From Acidimicrobiales bacterium (GTDB lineage Bacteria; Actinomycetota; Acidimicrobiia; Acidimicrobiales; SZUA-35): a stretch of 64,000 nucleotides of DNA. The position numbers and the translations under genes are program-made. Within the stretch, counting starts at the first letter, position 1. Each line of letters begins with the position of its first letter. Where the stretch lies: contig JAWKIO010000006.1 of the NCBI GenBank assembly GCA_041394265.1, positions 496,001 through 560,000 of the forward strand, given 5' to 3'. The notes beneath the pieces were generated by a model. It saw nothing but the letters and a program-made list of their open reading frames with translations. It made no database searches and was not told the DNA's origin. Of the stretch, positions 59,843-64,000 are shown one piece after another.

Positions 59843-61397
59843 CGATTCCCTCCATCTGTTCGTTGCTCGTTGCGAGTTCGATGCGGACCCGTCTGACGTC
59901 GATCTTTCCGCTGGAAGTGGCGGGCATGGATGCGCGCTCGACGAAGCTCGCCGGCAGCGCACCCGCCGACACCCGGGCCGACACCCAGCGCCGCAGCGAT
60001 CGCTCGTCGAACTCGGCATCGTCACGCATCACCACCGCCGCCAACAGGGCGTCGCTCGCTTCGTTGGGTCCGACCACGGCGTGCAACACGCCGGGTGCGG
60101 CAGCCACGACGGCCTCGATCGAGTCCAGTTCGAGCCGCACTCCTCGCACCTTGACCTGATGGTCACGGCGACCGGCGAACCAGAGCACGCCTTCGTCGTC
60201 GAGGCGGACGAGGTCGCCGGTGCGATACCAGTCGGGGCCGTCGCTACGGGCCAGGCGGGTGGCGGCATCGAGGTCGGGACGCTCCCAGTACTCGATCATT
60301 CTGGTGGGGGCGGACACGACGAGTTCGCCGGTCTCGCCGATCGGGAGCGGCGTGGTGCGGTCGTCGTCGACCACCATGGCCTCGACCCCCATCGCCGGGA
60401 CGCCGAGCGGCGTCTCGAACACCCCGGCGGCGGGCGGTTCGGTCAGATGGTGGTGGGTGATCGCGTTGACCTCGGCCGGGCCGTACACGTTGGTGACGAG
60501 CACGCCGGGGAACAACTCCATCAGACGACGCAGTCCTTCGACCGGGTAGACCTCACCGCCGTAGGCGATGGTGGCGAGCGTGGAGAGGTCCCGCTCGTCG
60601 AGGGCACCCCGCTCCACGATCTGCTGCAGCATGTACGGCACGGCGTACCAGATGGTGCAGCGAGCGGCGGCGGCCCGGTCGGTGAAGGTGGCCGGGAAGC
60701 GGAGTTCGGCCTCGGAGAACATGGCCGACGACCCGCCGACGAACGGCAGGGCATAGAGCTCGAGGGTCGACATGTCGAAGTGGAGTGGGGTCATGGCGGC
60801 CAGGCGGTCGCTGGCGGTGAGGCCGTACTCCTCGGCGCACATGGCGGCATAGGCAAGGCCGCTGGCGTGACTGTGGAGGATGCCCTTGGGCACCCCGGTC
60901 GAGCCCGACGAGTAGATGATGTAGGCGGGGTGCTCACCGGTGAGTGGCTCGGGCACGGCAACGTCGGCCACCGTGCCGGCCAGTTCCTGCGTGACCTCCT
61001 CGATCACGAGGCGAAGGTCGGGTGCGGTCGTGTCGAGGTCGAGCTTGGCGATGACGCTGGGGTCGCCGATCACGGCCGTCGGGCGGGCGTTGGCGACGAG
61101 CGGCTGGAGCGCCGGGGCCGGGGCCAGCGGATCGAGGGGCACCACGACGGCGCCCGCTCGGAGGATGCCGTGGACCGCCATGAACGAGCACATGCCCTTG
61201 CGCTTGGCGATCATGACCCGGTCGCCGGGAGCGACACCGGCGGCCACGAGGAGTTGGGCGACGATGGCCGTGCGTTCCTCGGCCTGAGCGTAGGTGACGG
61301 TGATCGGCGTGCCGTCAGGGTCGCGATCGATGAGCACGGGCGCGTCAGGGGTTCGCTGTGCTCCTGCGACCAGGAGTGATGCCAGGCTGTCGATCAC
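59823..61397 (-). CDS. Stand-alone adenylation enzyme (amino-acid-carrier protein ligase)
   Basis: A 524-residue adenylate-forming enzyme. Motifs: YSSGSTGVPKGI (A3, near 168), TNVYGPAEVNA (A5, near 320), DWYRTGDLV (A7), DHQVKVRGVRLELD (A8), SSGKIDVRR (A10 lysine). Hand-aligned specificity residues read D-M-L-Y-A-G-V-A-I-K. The first four resemble the D-L-L-Y start of the proline code of PltF/RedM-type enzymes; the later positions differ, so proline is plausible but not secure. It would load the carrier protein encoded next. GTG start, divergent from the acyl-CoA dehydrogenase gene. Confidence 0.88.
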   Translation of the reverse strand: MIDSLASLLVAGAQRTPDAPVLIDRDPDGTPITVTYAQAEERTAIVAQLLVAAGVAPGDRVMIAKRKGMCSFMAVHGILRAGAVVVPLDPLAPAPALQPLVANARPTAVIGDPSVIAKLDLDTTAPDLRLVIEEVTQELAGTVADVAVPEPLTGEHPAYIIYSSGSTGVPKGILHSHASGLAYAAMCAEEYGLTASDRLAAMTPLHFDMSTLELYALPFVGGSSAMFSEAELRFPATFTDRAAAARCTIWYAVPYMLQQIVERGALDERDLSTLATIAYGGEVYPVEGLRRLMELFPGVLVTNVYGPAEVNAITHHHLTEPPAAGVFETPLGVPAMGVEAMVVDDDRTTPLPIGETGELVVSAPTRMIEYWERPDLDAATRLARSDGPDWYRTGDLVRLDDEGVLWFAGRRDHQVKVRGVRLELDSIEAVVAAAPGVLHAVVGPNEASDALLAAVVMRDDAEFDERSLRRWVSARVSAGALPASFVERASMPATSSGKIDVRRVRIELATSNEQMEGIDGDSSG

Positions 61398-61531
61398 GCA
61401 CTACATCGTACGAAGTCAAACGATCGAGGGTGAGAGTAGATTCGCCCCTCCATCCGACACGACGGCAGCAGGCATGCTGTGCTGCGGAGACGGACGCGAC
61501 GCTCTCGACGCGTCGGCACGGAGGGAGTGCG
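61398..61531. promoter_or_regulatory. Divergent promoter region of the peptide cluster
   Basis: A 134-bp region between the ligase (minus) and dehydrogenase (plus) starts. It contains the palindrome TCGTACGA (61406-61413), a possible -10 TAGATT (61437-61442) for the plus strand, GCAGCAGGCATGCTGTGCTGC (imperfect dyad), and a clear GGAGGGAG ribosome site before ATG 61532. Promoters for both strands must lie here; the elements named are candidates only. Confidence 0.4.
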
Positions 61532-62791
61532 ATGACCGAGAACCAGCACGAATCGACCGCCCCATGGACTGAGGTGACGGCGCCGGACTCGCAGCCCTCG
61601 AGCGACTCGACGCTCGACGCTTCACCTTCAGAGGTATCGGCGCTCGACGCAATGCTCGATGCGGCGCACCCGATCAAGATGGCGATGGCCGACCTCGCTG
61701 CCAGGTTCGCCATGCCGGCCGACACCACCACGTTCGATAGCGAGGCTTGGGCCGCAGCCGCCGAGGCAGGCATTCTGGGCCTGCTGGTCGATCCCGAGTA
61801 CGGCGGGCAGGGCCGGTCGATCGTCGAGGCCCTCCTGGCGTTCGAAGGGCTGGGCCTCGGGACCGGTGCCCACGGTACGGTGTTCGCCCTCGCCTCGCAG
61901 GTGTTCGCCATGCAACGAGCGCTGGCCGACGCCGGCTCAGCTGCCCAGCTCGAACGGTGGCTGCCGTCGCTGGTCGACGGTTCGGCGATCGGGGCGTTCG
62001 CCATGACCGAACCCGGCGCCGGCTCCGACACGGCCGGTATCACCACGCTGGCCACACCGACCGGCGACGACTCGTGGACGCTGAGCGGTACCAAGACGTG
62101 GGTGACGCTCGCGCCCCAGTGCGACGTGTTGATCGTGTTCGCCACCACCGACCCGACCAAGGGCCGCTGGGCCCAGACGGCGTTCCTGATCGAGTCAGAC
62201 CGCAACGGCGTCGAGGTCGGGCCAGCCATCCCCAAGTCCGGACTGGCCGGCTGCCCGTTCGCCGAGGTGCACCTCCACGACGTTGCCGTGACCATCGACG
62301 ACGTGCTCGGCAAGGTGGGCGCCGGCGGCAGCGTGTTCTCGAACGCGGTCGACGCCGAGCGGGCCTTCCTCTACGCCGCCCAGCTGGGGGCGATGGAGCG
62401 CACGCTCGACCTCACGATCAGCCGGGCCCGGACCCGGCACCAGTCAGGGCAGCAGATCGGCAAGTACCAGGCCGTGTCGCATCGCATCGCCGAGATGAAG
62501 CTGCGCCACGAATCGGCGAGGCTGCTCGTCTACAAGGCGGCAGCGCTCCACGAGTCGGGCCGGTCGATCACGATGGCCGGTGCGCTCGCCAAGCTGGCGG
62601 CCTCCGAGGCGGCGGTGCAGTCGGCGATCGATGCCATCTCGGTCCACGGCGCCGAGGGCTACACCCTCGAGCTGGGCCTCGAATCCGACCTGCGCAACGC
62701 CATCGGTGGCCTTGCCTACTCTGGCACCAGCGACATCCAGCGCAACATCGTCGCCGGCCTCCTCAGCGTGGATCGCCCACGACGACGATGA
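61532..62791 (+). CDS. Acyl-CoA dehydrogenase family enzyme, prolyl-carrier-protein dehydrogenase-like
   Basis: A 419-residue flavoprotein. FAMTEPGAGSDTAGI (about residue 155-170) is the FAD-binding motif and TKTWVTLAPQ the second. The segment GLAGCPFAEVHLHDVAV and GAGGSVFSNAVDAERAF match the prolyl-PCP oxidase group (PigA/RedW/PltE: a CPW/CPF-type loop then GAGGAIF). RHQSGQQIGKYQAVSHRIAEMKLR and YSGTSDIQRNIVA are standard C-terminal motifs. It would oxidise the carrier-bound amino acid, for proline to a pyrroline or pyrrole. The amino-terminal ~40 residues are an unstructured Ser/Thr/Asp-rich tail. ATG has a perfect-looking GGAGGGAG. Confidence 0.85.
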   Translation: MTENQHESTAPWTEVTAPDSQPSSDSTLDASPSEVSALDAMLDAAHPIKMAMADLAARFAMPADTTTFDSEAWAAAAEAGILGLLVDPEYGGQGRSIVEALLAFEGLGLGTGAHGTVFALASQVFAMQRALADAGSAAQLERWLPSLVDGSAIGAFAMTEPGAGSDTAGITTLATPTGDDSWTLSGTKTWVTLAPQCDVLIVFATTDPTKGRWAQTAFLIESDRNGVEVGPAIPKSGLAGCPFAEVHLHDVAVTIDDVLGKVGAGGSVFSNAVDAERAFLYAAQLGAMERTLDLTISRARTRHQSGQQIGKYQAVSHRIAEMKLRHESARLLVYKAAALHESGRSITMAGALAKLAASEAAVQSAIDAISVHGAEGYTLELGLESDLRNAIGGLAYSGTSDIQRNIVAGLLSVDRPRRR

Positions 62792-63685
62792 TCCCCATGG
62801 CCGGTGTTGGTCATCCAGGCTGGCGGTGGATCAGCGCATCCTCAGCCAACGCTTGAGCAACCGAGGCCTCGACCCGCCAAGCCGACGATTGCCCTGCGAC
62901 GGCGTGAGGTGGCCTGGTCGCCGATGAAGGACTCGGTCATCGCTGTCGGCACTCGGCGTCGATGCTGCGAGGTCGGGCCCGGCATTCGTCGATGCGACCC
63001 GAGGCGTTCGTCCGCTCGTAGCGCTCGGGACCGCACCAAGGCCCCACGCCCCTGCCGCAGCGTCGTTGCAGCCGCCGATGTCTTCACCGCTGCGGCCGGG
63101 GTGCGATCGGTGAGATCGATCACGTCATCCTTGCTCGGTCTCGAGTCGTCCATGCCTCCACCGCCTTCTCTGCAACTGCAAGGACCCCTTGTCCGCGTCA
63201 TAGCGTAGTACGAGCGGAACGATCAGTCGGTGTTCCGGGAAGTCGCCAGCTTCGTATGCTCGCAGGCCGCGCTGGTCGCGTTGCTCAACCCCAGGGAAGC
63301 CACCTGAAGAACCGGCGCACGGACCTCCGGATGGGTGAGCCGAGTCCACGGTTGTCGAGGTCCTGGGGGCGGACCTCGGACAGCTTGATTCGCCGCGCCG
63401 GGTTCGACTCGCCGAAGAGGTGACCGATCGATCCACGATGTTCGCTCGGAGGTGTCATCGACGCTCGGCTCATCAATGACGAGCGAGCCATGCTCTCGGT
63501 GTGCCTGTCGTGCACACCGAAGCCCGCGGTCGCGGGTGCCATTCTTTTGGGTGGACCGGGCACCGCTGCCTCCCGAGTGGTCGGTGTCGACGACACTCGC
63601 CGACACGAACCACTGTACGCAAGACGATTGCACCGTACGTGAGCGATTTGCCTCAAAGAGTGACGGCAGATGCCGAGCCGCGACG
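62792..63685. other. 894-bp stretch without a convincing gene (possibly decayed)
   Basis: Codon-position composition loses the strong third-position GC seen elsewhere and all six frames hold short, Arg/Ser-rich shadows. Short pieces such as RLIVPLVLRYDADKGSL on the minus strand (about 63125-63240) look more protein-like than their surroundings but are interrupted. I find no transposase, integrase or RNA gene that I recognise. One weak candidate gene is listed separately. Confidence 0.4.
62842..63153 (-). CDS. Short hypothetical protein, weak
   Basis: A possible 103-residue protein beginning MDDSRPSKDDVIDLTDRTP, with a GGTGGAGG close before the ATG. The amino-terminal 40 residues look like a soluble charged protein, the rest is Arg-rich low complexity. 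No family recognised. It may be a remnant or not a gene at all. Confidence 0.2.
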   Translation of the reverse strand: MDDSRPSKDDVIDLTDRTPAAAVKTSAAATTLRQGRGALVRSRALRADERLGSHRRMPGPTSQHRRRVPTAMTESFIGDQATSRRRRAIVGLAGRGLGCSSVG

Positions 63686-64000
63686 CTACGTCTCCCGGAT
63701 CGACAGCGCTTCGTTTCGCTGACCGAGACCCAGGGCATCGCTCACGGTGTTTCGCCAGCTGGGCAGGACCAACGCCGTGGCGATCGCACCGCCGACGATG
63801 GCGCCATTCACCCCGCCGAGCGTCACCCCCAGCGCAACACCGACCACGGTCACCGCGGTCAGCCGTAGCCGCACCGCAACGAGGGCATCGACTCGCCGAC
63901 GTGCCAGCAGGATCATCTGTCCGACGACGATGGGAACGCGCAGAAGCGAGATCGCCAGGAACGCGGGCGTCAGGTGGACGGCTTCGTCGAATACGTCGCC
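63686..64000 (-). CDS. C-terminal end of a polysaccharide flippase-like membrane protein (cut by window edge)
   Basis: The last 104 residues of a minus-strand gene whose start lies beyond the window. It shows three hydrophobic segments: AFLAISLLRVPIVVGQMILLARRRVD, LRLTAVTVVGVALGVTLGGVNGAIVGGAIAT and VLPSW, ending in a polar tail QRNEALSIRET. Helix pairs with a small-residue-rich turn are typical of the C-terminal half of Wzx/MATE-type flippases. An in-frame ATG at 63916 exists but the open frame continues to the edge. Confidence 0.6.
   Translation of the reverse strand, partial: GDVFDEAVHLTPAFLAISLLRVPIVVGQMILLARRRVDALVAVRLRLTAVTVVGVALGVTLGGVNGAIVGGAIATALVLPSWRNTVSDALGLGQRNEALSIRET

Overview
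The window is very GC-rich, with short intergenic gaps, many GTG starts, 4-bp ATGA/GTGA gene overlaps and actinobacterial family content: a SARP/AfsR-type regulator, PspC-domain two-component genes, an SCO6745-family protein, a DUF2236 oxygenase, a PIN-PhoH protein and Thr-rich lipoprotein linkers. I infer a chromosomal segment of an actinobacterium, possibly of the Acidimicrobiia. That placement is inference, because no rRNA or tRNA gene is visible. No CRISPR array or intact transposase was seen.

Layout. 1-3.1 kb: a PspC-type envelope-stress two-component system divergent from a second PspC membrane protein. 3.2-13.2 kb: housekeeping and catabolic genes (flavin monooxygenase-like protein, GNAT, K+ channel, PTH2-like hydrolase, PEP-utilising-type protein, L,D-transpeptidase, acyl-CoA ligase, tyrosine phosphatase). 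13.2-31.9 kb: DUF2236 oxygenase, large SARP regulator, site-2 protease, a NagZ operon, Ung, PAP2 enzyme, orphan ParA, thymidine kinase, lipase, then a probable mobile cassette: a DUF559/AbiEi-type gene with its own leaderless promoter between ~105-bp inverted repeats. 32-39.8 kb: a nucleoside-type ABC importer (BmpA-type lipoprotein, two permeases, double ATPase) beside a 5'-methylthioinosine/adenosine phosphorylase, a class II aldolase and an MTA/SAH deaminase, together a likely methylthioadenosine salvage locus. 39.9-42.8 kb: a BY-kinase/Wzz protein and a flippase.

42.9-62.8 kb is the most unusual part: a nonribosomal peptide cluster. On the minus strand, a stand-alone adenylation enzyme, a free carrier protein and a 3,183-aa NRPS are translationally coupled; an acyl-CoA dehydrogenase lies divergently. 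Ligase + carrier + dehydrogenase is the set that makes pyrrole- or pyrroline-carboxyl starter units from prolyl-carrier proteins (PltF/PltL/PltE, RedM/RedO/RedW and AnaC/AnaD/AnaB types). The large NRPS reads C-A-T-C-A-T-E. Its first A domain carries an Asn-like specificity code and is interrupted between the A8 and A9 core motifs by about 330 residues of a zinc-ribbon PP-loop ATP-pyrophosphatase, a family that makes amidines or thioamides. The second NRPS (plus strand, 1,771 aa) is C-A-T-TE with a SAM methyltransferase fused after the thioesterase; its A code resembles beta-alanine activation. Hand-read codes suggest starter-Asn*-(D-His-like)-(beta-Ala-like). The two NRPS genes are separated by an endonuclease/exonuclease/phosphatase gene and an array of 164-bp tandem repeats.

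Both NRPS proteins carry long in-frame linker repeats (17-aa and 25-aa units), and several REP-like palindromes sharing a CGCCAAAG core are scattered through the window, one of them inside an NRPS adenylation domain. The last ~1.2 kb holds a probably decayed stretch and the C-terminal end of another flippase-like membrane protein.
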